Source of the DNA: Daedaleopsis sinensis
Lineage: Eukaryota; Basidiomycota; Agaricomycetes; Polyporales; Polyporaceae
Direction of reading: 5' to 3'
Length of the DNA: 64,000 nucleotides
NCBI GenBank assembly: GCA_033807695.1
Contig: CM066303.1
Coordinates: 4,464,001-4,528,000, forward strand
Shown one piece after another: positions 23,764-35,793 of the stretch; position 1 is the first letter of the stretch, and each line of letters opens with the position of its first letter. The translations under genes and the position numbers were made by a program. The notes under the pieces were generated by a model that was given only the letters and a program-made list of their open reading frames with translations, was not told the DNA's origin and ran no database searches.

Positions 23764-26700
23764 CTAAGACGAGCTGGGACCGGCGCCGGCGCCCGCTTCC
23801 TGCTCCGGTGGGTCCAAGGTGAAGTCGTAAGGCGTGTTAATGATCTCCAGCTGTTCGACCTCCCACTCTGGTAAGCTCTGGAGCCAGGTAGGATTATAGC
23901 AGTTGATCCACAGACCCGGCGGAGCTACGCCAGCGGTGGTCCTGCTGCTTTCGCAGACCTGCCGCACGCGAATCTTGTTCCCCGGAATACGTCGCCTTCC
24001 ATCGGTGGGCTTGTGTGACGCTGCGAGGTACTTAGCATCCAAAGCCCACAAGAAGTTGCGCAACTCGACGCTCTGCCAATTGGCTAGGATGATCCGCCAG
24101 ATCTTGGGTAACGCAGGGTCTGGGCTGTCGCTCTCGTCCGCGCTCATGTTGGTCGTTCGCATCCTCTGGAAAAGAATGGTGTGCGGTCTGTACCGCTCAG
24201 TGTGCACAATGACGTAGAGTCTCGATTGGTAGAGCTAATGCGGAGTTTAGTATACGATCATGGGAAGTGTGAGACCATAGGAACGTACCGAGTCCATTCG
24301 AGAAAATTGAGCTCGTTTGGCCAATAGCGCATCTTTGGCCTCGCGCGACTTCGGGTTCGTAGCTTCGCGATATGCACGCCGGAGGGTGTTGACGTATTGA
24401 TCAATGACCGAACCGAGATACTCCTCGGTGAGGAATTTTGCGGGGGGCGGGTTGACCACAAACTTTCCACCTGCAGCTTTGTCCTGGAAAGAGATCATGA
24501 TGACACGGCGCGCGGCCATGTTCATCGGGAAGCCCTTATACGGACGCTTGAAGTCCATGCGGAATTCGGCGACTGTGATCGCGGTACCAGGCGCTCCGGA
24601 CATGTATGCCTCGACTTGTGCATCTTCGAGGGTCGGATGGCGAACGGCAACCTCGCTGGTGGATTCGATTTGCAGAAGTGATCGCATGTGCGCATGCATG
24701 CGATTCTAGTACGGAGGACACCAGTCAGGACATTATAGATAGCAGCTGGGATATTCGTACCTGCAACCGAACGCGATGATCGTGGTCAACTTGAGCAGGA
24801 GTGAGCACAATCTCCCTCCCGCGAGCTTTCGCGGACCGCTCATGCACCTTCCGGACGGCGACGCGCTTGTCGGGAGTTGTGGGGGGAGTAGCGGGTAGAG
24901 CTTGCTGACTTGTGCCGTTGCCGGGTTGCGAGATGGCCTCGCGAATTCCTCGCAACTCCAACAACATCGCCTCCCTGAAAATCATGAGAATAAGCCGTGT
25001 AATACCAGAGACGGAAGCGACTTGTCGTACTGGAAGGCTCGGTTCGCATCCATCATTTGTTGCATGCAGCCTCCTTGGTGGCGGACTGTCTTACTCATAC
25101 CGTCCATCTTGTGCACCAGCAGTACCATGAGATCCGGATCGATCGTACTCGAACTGTGCCCCCCCATCGGGTTCTGCAAGGAACATCAGAGCTCAGGGGC
25201 GACCAAAATGACTTAGGCTAGCTTACCGCGCCTGCATCTGGTAAGGCACTATCCATATCTTCGTCTTCGTCCTCCACCTGTGCTTCTCCCTCGTCGTCTC
25301 CTTCATAGTCCATACTAGGCGCCCCTTGAGGCTCTTCCACTGGATCCTCCGCGCGTCCCTGAGAAGCATGAAGAGAAAGCCAACTCATAAAGCAGCAAGC
25401 ATACCTTTCCCTTGTCTCGTGTTTTGATCGTGCCGCTGTCTTCGTCAAAATCGTACTGTTCATCCTCGGAGGACTAGAGTAGAGTATAGTTAGGACTAAG
25501 GATCTCTCGTAGCGGAATCAACCAACTCACGTCTCGGCCGGAAGAAGTCTCGTCTTCGTCCATCGCGTGGTCGTCGATCAAATTGGACTCCATGGCCTCG
25601 AAGTCCAAGCTTCCCTGGGAGGATACCGACACTTCGAAAAGTGCAGGGGCCACTGGGAGCGCCGAATGCTGCGATGCGCTGGGTTTGGCCACATTGGGTT
25701 CGTACGACGTCGTAGATGGGGCTTGTGTCGCCTCCGCTCCGCGTCCAGTTTGGCGGGTAGATGATCTCCGAGCGGTCGCAGTGGACCTAGAGCTTGCGAC
25801 AGATGACGAGCTCGGTGCTTTGATCAGCTGGGTACTCATTCGGCTGAATGCCGCATCGCTAGCACGCATCTGGCTTTCCGTGACATAGCGCAGGTATCTC
25901 TCTACGACCTGGCGACGAATGTCTTCGCTCAGATTTGACCAAAGCGTTATAACTTCTTGATCTGACTGTAGTAGGCTGTCAGTGCATTGAATACTAATGC
26001 GGTTACCAACAGACTAACCAGTGCTTGTTTTTGCTCCGCGTAATACAAGTCTTGCACGAAGGGGAGAAGATCACAGGGCAGCAAGGAGTGGTGCAGTAAA
26101 TGGAGAGGAATCGAATGGGATGGAGAGAAGAGGGAAGGTCGCGTGCTTTGGAGCTGAGGGTGAACCATCTGCGACGTGCCGGACGTATTCGAGCTGGTGA
26201 TGGGCGAGTGGTGTGGCGCGGCGTCAGCAAGTGGCATTTCTGCGTCCTGCGGCGGCGCGGGCGGATAGTGTAAGGTCGGCGTCTGCGCGTTTGCGACGTG
26301 CACGGTCGGGACGTGCGCGGGTGGAAGGTGCGGGTTTGCAGGCTGCGCGGGGATGTGCGTGTTCGTGGCCTGCATGTTCGCCGCCTGCGCGGGCGCGACT
26401 TGCGCGGGCGGGATGTACGTGTTCGTGGCCTGAATGTTCGCCGCCTGAGCATTCGGGGCCTGCGCGCTCGCGACTTGCGCGGGCGGGATATGCGTGCTCG
26501 CGGCTTGCGCGGGCGGGGTATGCGCGTTCCTGGCCCGCGTGTTCGCCGACTGCGCGGGCAGGACGTGTGTGCTTGCGACTTGCGCGGGCGGGGTATCCGT
26601 AACCGTGGCCCGCGTATTCGCCGGCTGTGGGCGCGGGCGCGGGATGGGTGTGCTCGTGGCCCGCGTGCTCGCCGCCTGCGGGCGCGGGACGGGTCTGCTC

Positions 26701-27359
26701 GTGGCCTGCGTGTTCGCCGCCGGGACGGGTGTGTTCATCGCCTGCGTGTTCGTCGCCTGCGCGGTCGGGGCCTTCATATCCATGGTAGGTGTAACGCTGC
26801 CAGCATTGCTCCGCTTCGAGCCTGCGACGCGTCGTGTTTTCACGGGTGGCGTTGACTGGGTTTCCCGTTCGGTGTCGCTACCTGACAACTGCACGGAACT
26901 AGTATGAGTTGACGTTATCATCTAGAAATCAAAACTACAAACTTGCCTCGTCCCGTGATAATCTCGCACGCCTCGCATCTTCTTCTTCTCTTATGGCATT
27001 CTGGGAAGCGGGTTGGGCTGCCAGAACTAGGCGAATATGGTCGCAACTCACTTTGTAATATGGTTTGGCCTTCACGGGAAGGGCATTCTCCTATAGCATG
27101 GATGAGAATCTGTACGTGAATTGCATAGGACGACAACTTACGCCTTCCTTGGTCTTGCGAGACTTGATGTTCGTCACATTGCGCGCTTCTCGGGCAGGTA
27201 GAAGACGTTTCTGCTGGAGTGTGCTCTGTGTTTGAAATGGTCCAAACAGCACTGACGTTGCGATCAGCCTAGACGATTCGATGACACTAGAGACACCTTA
27301 CTTTGCGATGAGCCTGCATCGGGCTGTGGCTGAGACGAACTTTCGGTAGAGTGGCTCAT
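23764..27359 (-). CDS. Large lineage-specific protein with Ala/Thr/Pro/Asn repeat region
   Basis: About ten exons splice in frame from the ATG at 27359 (MSHSTESSSQPQPDAG) to the stop at 23764, giving roughly 1,000 residues. After Gln- and charge-rich exons, residues from about 110 to 300 form a low-complexity region of ATNT, PPAQVAS and QAANIQ units. Then come EVITLWSNLSEDIRRQVVER, an acidic stretch (SSEDEQYDFDEDS), a segment MVLLVHKMDGMSK, and a better-ordered C-terminus (FRMDFKRPYKGFPMN, RVIMISFQDKAAGGKF, YVNTLRRAYREA, KIWRIILANWQSVELRNF, APPGLWINCYNPTWLQSLP). I recognise no named domain. One intron, just before LSGSDTERE, needs a GC donor. Function unknown. Confidence 0.65.
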
Positions 27360-27445
27360 GTTGGGAGCTTTGAAGAAAGATGCTGACGAGGCTTGCCCCC
27401 GACTCGTCGATGAGATTATTCGAGCTAGCAAAGAAGAACAACCAA

Positions 27446-27468
27446 AGAGAGAGAGAGAGAGAGAGAGA
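27446..27468. repeat. (GA)n microsatellite
   Basis: A short uninterrupted GA dinucleotide tract lies in the region upstream of the large lineage-specific gene, between it and the stop of the SUN-domain gene. Confidence 0.9.
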
Positions 27469-27568
27469 CTCACTCTTATTGGCGATAGTCTTTCAAGTGG
27501 GCGCGATTGTATATCGTTTGTTATTGCGCCACACGCTCGTAGAGGGGAATGTATTACGTAGGAGGTGG

Positions 27569-28750
27569 TTAAGTACGATCAGCCTGTAGAGACTCTCCGT
27601 GAACACGAACTCGGTACAAACAAGTATCAGTGCTACCCCAATTGTCGATGACCTCGAGCACCACAATGCCGAAGTAGAACTTCGCCTCCACGATAGCGGC
27701 ATCGAGCTCGAAAGTTTGAATGTGGAATGGCGCGTGGATGTCGTACTCGAACGTTGCCAAGAGGATGTACGAGTGACTTGACGATAGCTGAGGACCTGAA
27801 CGACCGAGTCCGTAGGGGTGAAGACGGCCTCCATTGTCGATCCAGTCTTGATACAACGCGTGGTTCATCTTGCCGTCAATCACACCCCAGAGGAACATTT
27901 TGCGGGGGGCCTCGCCACCATCGGGAGCAAAGGAGATGGGGATATGATCTATGGTGACGTGCGTCGCATGAATGAGCTCAGGTAGACCCACTGCGAGCTG
28001 GCCAGAGCTGCCCCCAAATCTCCAACACTCGCCAAACCTCAAGTCGTCTTGTAGGGCAGCTGCTGGTCCAGAACGAGAGTATTTGTCGGAGGGATTCGTG
28101 GGAGATGTGAGTGAGGAGATTATCTTCGCGCCTCCTGTCTGGAGGGCGAAATCACGTCGAGTGACAGGGTCCCGGAGTGCGGAGAACACAATGTGGCGGA
28201 CGTAACTCTCGGCGTCTAGCTCCATGGCTAAGACGGCAGGGGGTTGGGATGGAACGATGGGGGCTGTTAGAGTGGTACTCGGAGGGATATGCAGCTCGAC
28301 GTCGGCATCTGTATCAGCGGATGATAATCCCAGTAGGATGACTCCAGTTGCGATGGCGGTGAGAGTTATGAATTGTGCCACCCAGCGCAGCGACGGTCTG
28401 TACCACCGAGTCGGAGCAACCGGCTTGAGCGCCATTGTACGCCGTCTGGGTTGATTAGGGCGATCCTGAGCTCTCGGATACGAATAGTCTGCAGTACCAG
28501 TGTTAGATATTGACCTAGTATACTAGCATGAGATATCAGACAAACCAGAACTATTCTCCGGAGCTGCCTCGTAGACAAAACGGTCCTTATACCGATCTAG
28601 AGGACGTTTGGCAGACATTCTACCGAAGCTTGTACGCCGTTGAAGAGCCGCGAGGTACGATCGAGTGTCGGAGGGTGCAGTGATGGTGACGGTGCGGAGG
28701 GATGTGGCTAGCATTCGAATAGCGCCCGACACGGCCCGGGCGCCACGCAT
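27569..28750 (-). CDS. SUN-domain protein
   Basis: Two exons join around 28555-28490 (NSS then DYSYPRAQ) to about 370 residues from the ATG at 28750. A basic N-terminus is followed by one membrane segment near residue 105 (FITLTAIATGVILLGL) and a C-terminal SUN domain: LQTGGAKI, GECWRFGGSSGQL, THVTIDHIPI, FLWGVIDG, YILLATFEYDIHAPFHIQTF, YFGIVVLEV, NWG and TCLYRVRVHG. SUN proteins span the inner nuclear membrane and bind KASH partners to form LINC bridges; fungi also have SUN-like ER proteins. The stretch between the membrane segment and the SUN domain is short, with little coiled coil. The start lies 138 bp from the divergent WD-like gene. Confidence 0.88.
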
Positions 28751-28888
28751 AATTAGGGAGCGCTCTGTCCTTGCTTTGTTCCAGCTCCTCCGAGCCACTT
28801 GCAGTCCTCTTCCGATGCTTACTGAAATTACTGGCGACCGGTCTGGAGCTTCGCGCCATAAATCATCAACCTACAGCATCCTACAGTC

Positions 28889-30399
28889 ATGTCCCTCCGA
28901 TACGAAGAATGTGGTCATTTACAACGCGGCTTGAAGGGTGGTGTATCTGCCATAGCCTTCAGTCCCGACGGGACGTATATCGCGACTGCTGGCCAGAAAG
29001 ACGTCAAGGTTTACATCTGGCGTGTCGCGGACAACAAGCTTCTACACACGTACTCTGGCAGTGAACATCCTGTTCTATCCTTGGAGTGGCTTCCTGGTTG
29101 TACAGACACTGTTCTGTGCGGATCGAAGGGGGGATATATATTGGTTCTCCGATTCACTTCGGTAAGTTTCGATAGTTATCTTCCGTATTCAATATTCAAG
29201 GTTGACCTGCCGATAAGACCATCGCACAGGTTACAGGCTTCTGGGCACACTCTCGTCCCATTGAACGTCTTGCAGCTAAAGGTGCGCAACTGGTTTCAGG
29301 CGCATTTTCCGAGGTCTTCATATGGAGGCAAGATCGCACCGGTATGTACATCGACGTCATATCTTGCGAGTAGCTGTTAACTGTAACAGATGACTGGGTG
29401 CGTGTTGGAGACTTGCCATGCCCATACACGGATACGAAGAATATCAAGGAAGACGTGGTCGTCATGGGCATCCATTGGACGAAGACCAGAGCATATCCCT
29501 CCGTCGTCATCGTCACCTACATGTTTCATGGCATTGTGTACGTGTTGACTATCATGCTGCTATAGCTCAAGCTAACTACTTGCAGAATGTACGATGCTGC
29601 CGACTGGACTCGGCTGCAGAGCATCCCTCTGTCGGAAATGTGAGCTTTGGTTGCAATGCCATTATTCCCAAACTCACCTCCGTGCAGTGGAGGTTCCTGC
29701 GTGTCTCCGGCAGGCTCGCGTATTGCGCTGTCCGTAATGGGGTTTGGATTCGACCTCTACGATCTCGACACAGGTGACTGCATTGCGTCCTTCCCCGATC
29801 AACACAGCGCCGCGCGAACACTCCCCGTCCTGATCGTGCATGGAGGTCTTGCGCTTCTTGGTGGTAGTACGGCGGGTAAGGCCGTATTGTGGAATATTGA
29901 CAATCAACTCGTGCATCAAACATTCCCTGCTAGTCGTAAGTACAGCCCACTGCGTCCTCACGGAATCAGCTCATATTAGACCACCCAGAGCACCCTGAAA
30001 TTTTAGCTATCGCGGTACGATAAGTCCGCGTATGCTAGTGCTAGCTGCGCTCTCATACTCACGGACGTTTGCGCCTAGGCCAACTATAACCCAGATCTCG
30101 ATCAATTTCTCATTGCTACCGGGGCGAGCGAGCCCACTAGCAAACCCGATGGCGAATCAATCGTTACTCTCTATGTGGCTCGTACGTATCTGATTTTGCT
30201 TTGACACTGCTAAGCTCACGTTCTTGCAGGCGACGTCACAATGAAGGCCAAGTCCACCCGGATGTCATGGTTCGCCATGGTCAGTGTGAGTTGTAAACAT
30301 CCATCGCGCCACTCAGTGGCTCACGTTCGCATCGCAGTATGTTCTCGCAGCTACGGCAGTAGGTCTTGCCCTGCTTGCCTGGGAGTTACATGCAACTAG
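28889..30399 (+). CDS. Tail-anchored WD-repeat-like protein
   Basis: About eight exons splice in frame from ATG 28889 (MSLRYEECGHLQRGLKGG) to the stop at 30399, giving near 370 residues. A clear WD blade opens the protein (VSAIAFSPDGTYIATAGQKD, VYIWRVADN). Later parts read VLSLEWLPG, LVSGAFSEVFIWRQDR, CVSPAGSRIALSV, FDLYDLDTGDCIASF and LLGGSTAGKAVLWNID. The last exon encodes YVLAATAVGLALLAW and only a few further residues, so the propeller is probably held at a membrane by a C-terminal anchor facing the cytosol. Function unknown. It shares a short bidirectional promoter with the SUN gene and converges on the next gene with 47 bp between stops. Confidence 0.75.
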
Positions 30400-30446
30400 A
30401 TAATTTCGATCATACGACTCGCGCAATCGATTCCTTGCCAGTGTTT

Positions 30447-31755
30447 TTACCGTCCACTTTCAACCCCTAGAAGCCCGCTTCCGCTACCGGTGGAGGCACT
30501 CGCCCTCAGACGACGAACACTGCTTTCTATGCTCTCCAGCTGCACCTCGATCGGGATCTTGAAGGTATTGAAGGACGAAATGCTAAGACGGTCGCGTAGC
30601 TCTGATAGTTCCGCGTCTATAGCGGACAGCATCTGCATAGTCCCGGCAACATATGCGACAGCGACGTTGCGATACTGTTGCACGTTCTTGAGGACTGTCG
30701 CGCGGTTCTTGAGATCGCGTACCCTGTGCCTGTTGCCTCCGAGTCGAGTCCACAACTCCCACAGTACGTCATCCAATGCAAGGGCATTGTCGAACTCTTC
30801 CGTTAGGCAGAGAGTGTGCGCGGCTGCTAGACGTTCATCCAGGCGGTCAAGGCTGGCTGCCGCGGTACTGGCGTCGACAATGATTGCCGATATGGAGGAT
30901 GTGAACCAGGCCAGCGAGGTCTGGAAGGTCCAAAGGACAGTCTGTTCGACATCGTCTGAGGGACGAGACGAGGTGACCGTGGTGAGTTCCTTCGCGGAAC
31001 TGATAGCTCGGAAGGCGTGGGTGTTGAACGCCGATATGCTATTGCACAGAGATGAGTTTGTGGTGAAGCTATTGACTACGAAAGTACGAACCTATCCATG
31101 GTTCCGTGAACCTTTGATGATAGAACCTGCAAGCCTCGAGCGGTCTGGCGAGCTTCAACTATAAAGTCCAACAGAGTCGTGGCGAGGACGTCTTTGATCG
31201 AGAGGTTGCTTGACTGGACCATAAGGATTAAATCGCGAACGGCAAGCTCGGCGTGCTTGATGTTCAGGGCAAGGTCTGCACCGACTTGCGCCTGAGTCGC
31301 CAGATGGTCGAGTGCATGATGTTGTATCTCCATCAAGCTCGGGAAGTCCGCACGAACCGGCGTGAGTACAGGACTCATCGCGGTGTTCTGCGCGATGCAT
31401 TGCGGGATACGCGAGACAATGGGGTACTCGCATAGAGCGACAGCCTTGGTATTCAGATGAGCGACGATATAGCTCAAGAATAGCATGGCGAGAGCGACCG
31501 TGAAAGAAGTAGCCAAAGTCCATGAAAGGGGTTTCTTCATGAGAACGAATGCTGACAGGACGACGTCACCAAGGTGGTGGCCGAAGGCGTACAGCCAAGA
31601 CGCCAGAGTTCCATGCTCGACGGACGAAACGGTGGCGTACTCCTCATGACCGGCGGGAAGAGCACTCTGCTCCTGTACTCATGGTCAGAAGGTGCCACAT
31701 TGACCGAAGAGCAGAATGATAAGTAATTCACCTGGTTTTCGACGGTCTGCGACAT
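30447..31755 (-). CDS. Single-pass membrane protein, unknown function
   Basis: Three exons splice to about 400 residues. The first is tiny (MSQTVENQ), joined across an intron to EQSALPAGHEEYATVSSVEH. One strong membrane segment lies near residue 60-80 (FTVALAMLFLSYIVAHL). A long predicted helical part follows with many Leu/Ala heptads (LDHLATQAQVGADLALNI, AELAVRDLILMVQSS, LDRLDERLAAAHTL, LRDRLSISSFNTFKIPIEVQ) and ends in Ser/Gly-rich LLGVESGR. I know no family. A helical protein next to a SUN gene invites comparison with nuclear-envelope partners, but no KASH-type terminus is visible. Confidence 0.7.
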
Positions 31756-31970
31756 GAAAAGTTATGTGGATGATGAACACTATTCGAAGCGAAGTCGTAT
31801 ATTTAACCGGAAGCGGAGCATAGATTTTTCAATAACTCTTTGGACATGTTACTACTATGCGTCATTGATTCGCATTCCACGTAGAGATGAATGTGACAGA
31901 GAGATTGGACAAAAAATTCAATGCGTCAAAGCAGATGAAGCGTTCGGAACAATACGACAAAGACCAGTCG

Positions 31971-32866
31971 TCAGTCTTGTTGTCCCGACCCGGTTCCGTC
32001 AATAACTGACGCTGTCGACCCCTCAGGTGTAGGTGGCACCGACTGGAAATCGTTGTAGTCATCTACAAAGGCGACTCACGGTGAATATTGCAAGAATACG
32101 CAAGATTAATTGATCACTCACCGTCTTCAGGACTAGCGGCAGAGTCCCGAGCGTGTTCGGCAGGTCGACGGGTCGGGACACCCTCCGCATCCTCCGGAGG
32201 AGAAGGCGAGCGGGGGGGAGAGCGAGGGGTCCCTAGGATACGCAGGTATGTGATCTGGAGGGCATGGACCTGCGCGAGCTGCCGCTCTAGGTACAGAAGC
32301 CGAACACGCACGCGGGCCTTGGCGTGAGCTATGTAATGGACAAGCTCCTCGAGATCAACGAGTTCGTGAAAATGGAGAGTCCACCGATTTGGTGGAGTCG
32401 CGTTTGGGCCATTTCCGCAAGGGTATACCGTGATGGACAGATCGTGATCGACCTGCATCTGGTCAGCTTGTGCCAAGGTGGCTAGCCTGCAACCACCACT
32501 CACTTCCTGAACGCCATACCAGAAATGCTGGTCGATGACAGTAGATACATTGAATGCATCATCAGAGGGTGTGGCCCTGCTGTGACTACGCATTATGAGT
32601 CCGACTGTAGGTTGCCGAGCAGTGAGCTGTGAGAAGACTAAGAGTAGTACCCGCCCTGAACACTTACAAGTCTCTGACGCTATTTCGGCAATCACAATCC
32701 GAACGAGAACGAAACCCCGCTGGTTCGTTATGGTGCTTCCTGGCTGTGGGAGTAAGCGTGCCTCCACCGTGTCGGACAAGTAGATGATGCGAGGCAACCT
32801 ATAGCACATGAGGTTAGTGTGCACGCATGGAACGTACAGAGATTGCACTGACTGGGACGACGACAT
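31971..32866 (-). CDS. Unrecognised protein, about 240 residues
   Basis: The ATG at 32866 starts MSSSQSVQSL, and an intron leads to LPRIIYLSDTVEARLLPQPG, then FVLVRIVIAEIASET. A second intron region near 32690-32640 and possibly a third follow, then DQMQVDHDLSITVYPCGNG, WTLHFHELVDLEELVHYIAH and a Pro/Ser-rich end. The last exon (DDYNDFQSVPPTPEGST) stops at 31971. The middle reads like a small alpha/beta domain with a long helix. No family is recognised. Codon use and introns match neighbouring genes. Exact splice sites in the middle are uncertain. Confidence 0.55.
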
Positions 32867-33450
32867 GGAGCGGAGTGCGAGGATTGGGGGTCCCGAGAGA
32901 GCTGCATCAGCTTTTAAATTTATAAGATCTTAGATGTGTCGCATGAAGATGGAGAAGCTCCGAAATAGACATTGCAAGATATAAGAGCTCCGGAGGCACT
33001 CAAGATGCATAGTAAACCAAGCAGCATCGTCCACTAGGCGCTGAATCTTTAATCCAGATTCCAGAGCGCCGTGTCGGCAAATCCCGGTGGTGCCAAGCTC
33101 CAGCCTTGCCTTCAGGCTCGACCCCGCAATCCTCCTCCGACTCGCCCTTGCGCCCGCCCTCATCTTTCCCCTTCCTTATGCTCTTCTATTGATGCGTGTG
33201 TCTTTGCTTCTTGACTCTATTTGCTACTGCCTGTCTGTGGTGGACTAAGACCATGCTGCCATCGTAGGTTCATTTCACTCTTTGGATCTCGGAGTATGTA
33301 TACGTATACCTTTGTGGCATTCACCACCTTTACCTGTCGCAGATGTTCCAACGTGATGCCCAGGCATCTCCTCGACCTACTTAAGCGCGTCTCTGCCGTA
33401 GACCACCGCTAGTATACGCTGCTGCTTCTGTGATCGTTAGTGTCGTCACC
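32867..33450. other. Divergent intergenic region
   Basis: About 580 bp separate the minus-strand gene starting at 32866 from the plus-strand gene starting at 33451, so both promoters should lie here. Pyrimidine-rich stretches occur toward the right side. No gene is visible. Confidence 0.4.
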
Positions 33451-34315
33451 ATGCTGTGGAATGTTCGGTATGTGCCTTGCTTTATCGTTATTCGTTGCTT
33501 TGCTCATGCGAGCATAGGATCTCTGCTCATCATGTGGATATATTCATTTGGGGCCCATCCGCGGGCGATCAGTATGCACGCCAGTGCGCTGATGTATCCA
33601 TCCTCCACGCGAACGGTGACAATTCAAGTAAGCAGGTTCATCTTGAACGCGACACGGGTTTCACGAATTTCTGTAGCGTGTATCTGTATTTTTGGGGATG
33701 TCACCGACGACGTCTTCGTCCTTGACCTCAACCGGCTTGCAGCATGCAGCAGCTACAGACGATTGGTGAGTTTACTTGTCAACATACGTTGGTATTGATG
33801 TTGAGCTAACCCACGCTTACTAGTCGGCAAACATCATAACCTACATGAGCCGGGGCGCTGGCGTCCAGTTCATTTTCTCAAATGCATCAGACGCAGATTT
33901 CTTCCACCACCGCCACGATCCTCTTGCTGCCATCTCAAAATCCAGCCCATCAGTCGTCGAGTTAAAACGTCTTGGGCTCACTGGCGAGGAGGATATCACC
34001 GCGTTCTACCAGAGATCGTTTCTCGGTAAGACGCCTGTCAAGATTTGCGACTTCCTCTACGACGACATCTCCGAGTCTGCGGTGAGGGACGAGAGTACTG
34101 GAGATGAACGTCGTCTCGACAACAGCCTTCAGGAGGATGCGACCCTGGTCGAGGTCGAACCGTTGGCGGCGGAGGACTGCCAACCGGATGAGAAGTGGTG
34201 CGACGATAGCTGGGACAGCGACACTTCATCTGTCAGCTCCAGCGTGGAGGGTGACGAGGTTTTTTATGACGCTGTGGAAGTCCCGGAGTGTGTATGGTTT
34301 AAACTTGATGTTTAG
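33451..34315 (+). CDS. Unrecognised acidic protein, about 230 residues
   Basis: Four exons splice in frame: MLWNVR, then ISAHHVDIFIWGPSAGDQYA, then CICIFGDVTDDVFVLDLNRL, then SANIITYMSRGAGVQFIFS. The last exon continues with FFHHRHDPLAAI, VVELKRLGLTGEEDITAFY, GKTPVKICDFLYDDIS and an Asp/Glu/Ser-rich tail. No known domain is visible. The first of a run of seven plus-strand genes to 46.7 kb. The 3' end is uncertain: a further intron near TGT|GTATGG could add a short exon beyond 34315. Confidence 0.5.
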
Positions 34316-34621
34316 TATGTGTAATATTCTATCCTCGAGCAGAGTCGCGTCACGGCTACATCCTTCTTGACGCCGTCTGTGTGCGATTTTGGGCGCTAAC
34401 ATTCCTTTCTCTTGCTACGCCCTTTCGACAGGACCTTCAGATCTTGGCCGGATACATCCGCGTTTCAAGTAAGAATGCGTGGATCTTTTGTACAAGCCAT
34501 GCGGCGTTGAGTATTTATAATCCTTGATCTGACCTCCTTCGACTCGTTACTGTCTATGTCGACGCCACTCGACCCGCTACTATCTGTCTCGACGCCACTT
34601 CGACCTCAACTTGCGCACTCT
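34316..34621. other. Intergenic or missed 3' exons
   Basis: Some plus-strand segments here look exon-like (for example GACCTTCAGATCTTGGCCGG after an AG) and could belong to the preceding gene. I cannot join them without a stop codon. Confidence 0.3.
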
Positions 34622-35359
34622 ATGGCCTCTACGACATCGTCGTGAGTACACATAGCTAATCTCGAGGATGTCGATGACTACTCACGAAACATATGTAGCG
34701 CGCCACGCACTCTCCTCAAGAACGCTCATGCCCAGTGGGCTCAAGATCCCGAGGGCCTTGGCCCGGAGTCCCCATTGCTGACCTGGGTCGACGCACTTGT
34801 GGTTATCTCGGAGGTCGCTCCTCGCGCATGTGAGTCATGTATTTCGTCATCGCACTCTGGCCTACTGACATTGTTTCTGTAGTCGGTCTGGTGATCTGCG
34901 ATGCCATTTCGCAGGACGGTATCTTTGTCCGTCGCAAGGAAGGAGTGTTATTCTCTCATTTCATCTCCTACGACTTCTCGAATCACACTATCGAGGTACG
35001 TTCCACGTACTACTTGTTCTTGTCTACGTCCTCTGATCGTGTTGTCCGTCGTAGCGCGAGACCATGACATCCTTTGTGCGTCTTCCCGCACCTCGGCCGG
35101 CGTTCCACGTGCGCTCCGGGACGGTGCTCGAGCACTTGAAGTTCAACCGTGCGTTGCTGAACGCGAGAATCGTCGCGGAGGTTGTCCGCATGGAGCTTGC
35201 CAGTAGCTTCGAAGGCCTCGTCAAGACGCTTCCTACAGAGGAGAACGCTAGTGAGTTATTATTACATGATTCCTGCTTCCTTATTCTAATGCCTGCATAG
35301 TTGACATCTCTCGTGTCGGAGGTGTCACCGAAGAGCAGCGGCGTGAAGGGGAGGAGTAG
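34622..35359 (+). CDS. Unrecognised protein, about 175 residues
   Basis: Five exons splice cleanly in frame: MASTTSS, then APRTLLKNAHAQWAQDPEGL through LTWVDALVVISEVAPRA, then FGLVICDAISQDGIFVRRK and FISYDFSNHTIE, then RETMTSFVRLPAPRPAF through LNARIVAEVVRMEL, then IDISRVGGVTEEQRREGEE and a stop. All introns are GT-AG and 50-65 bp. The fold looks mixed alpha/beta, but no family is recognised. Consistent splicing supports a real gene despite its small size. Confidence 0.55.
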
Positions 35360-35793
35360 TGTAGCCGTCGTGTTCTCTACCAAACTCATGCGCTTCTTCA
35401 AATTCCTGCAATATCCTTCCTCCAGCATCTCTTCCTCCAGCTCTAGTCTCTTGTTCTCCAGTCTCCCCGTCGTCTGTATCTGTACTGTACGCTTGCCAAT
35501 GCCATAGTTCATGCATATCTTGTCCCGATCGTCCACAACTGCCAGCAGGAGCGTGACGTAAGCGCGATCTGCGGCAAAGACGCTGGCCAGTAGCTTACTC
35601 TCCTTTACCCACCATGTTCTTTCTGCTGGGCGATGAACGCCTTTGTCCACCTCTACAAACACCCTGGCATGCTCGCGCGGAACTTTTTGACACGAGCTAG
35701 CGGTGCCGCCGACATCATTTCTTTGTCTCTTGGGCATACATGATCCCTCGCCGCGCGAGGAGCCACTTCTCTAATCCCCCTCTCTACAACAAC
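35360..35793. other. Intergenic upstream of the tandem membrane-anchor family
   Basis: A minus-strand open frame (35024-35737) crosses this interval but overlaps the spliced plus-strand gene before it and lacks family character. The plus strand should carry the promoter of the gene starting at 35794. Confidence 0.4.

Noticed and set aside
35024..35737. Long minus-strand open frame, 237 codons
   Set aside because: It overlaps the spliced plus-strand gene ending at 35359 and reads as its complement there; no family character and no splice support.
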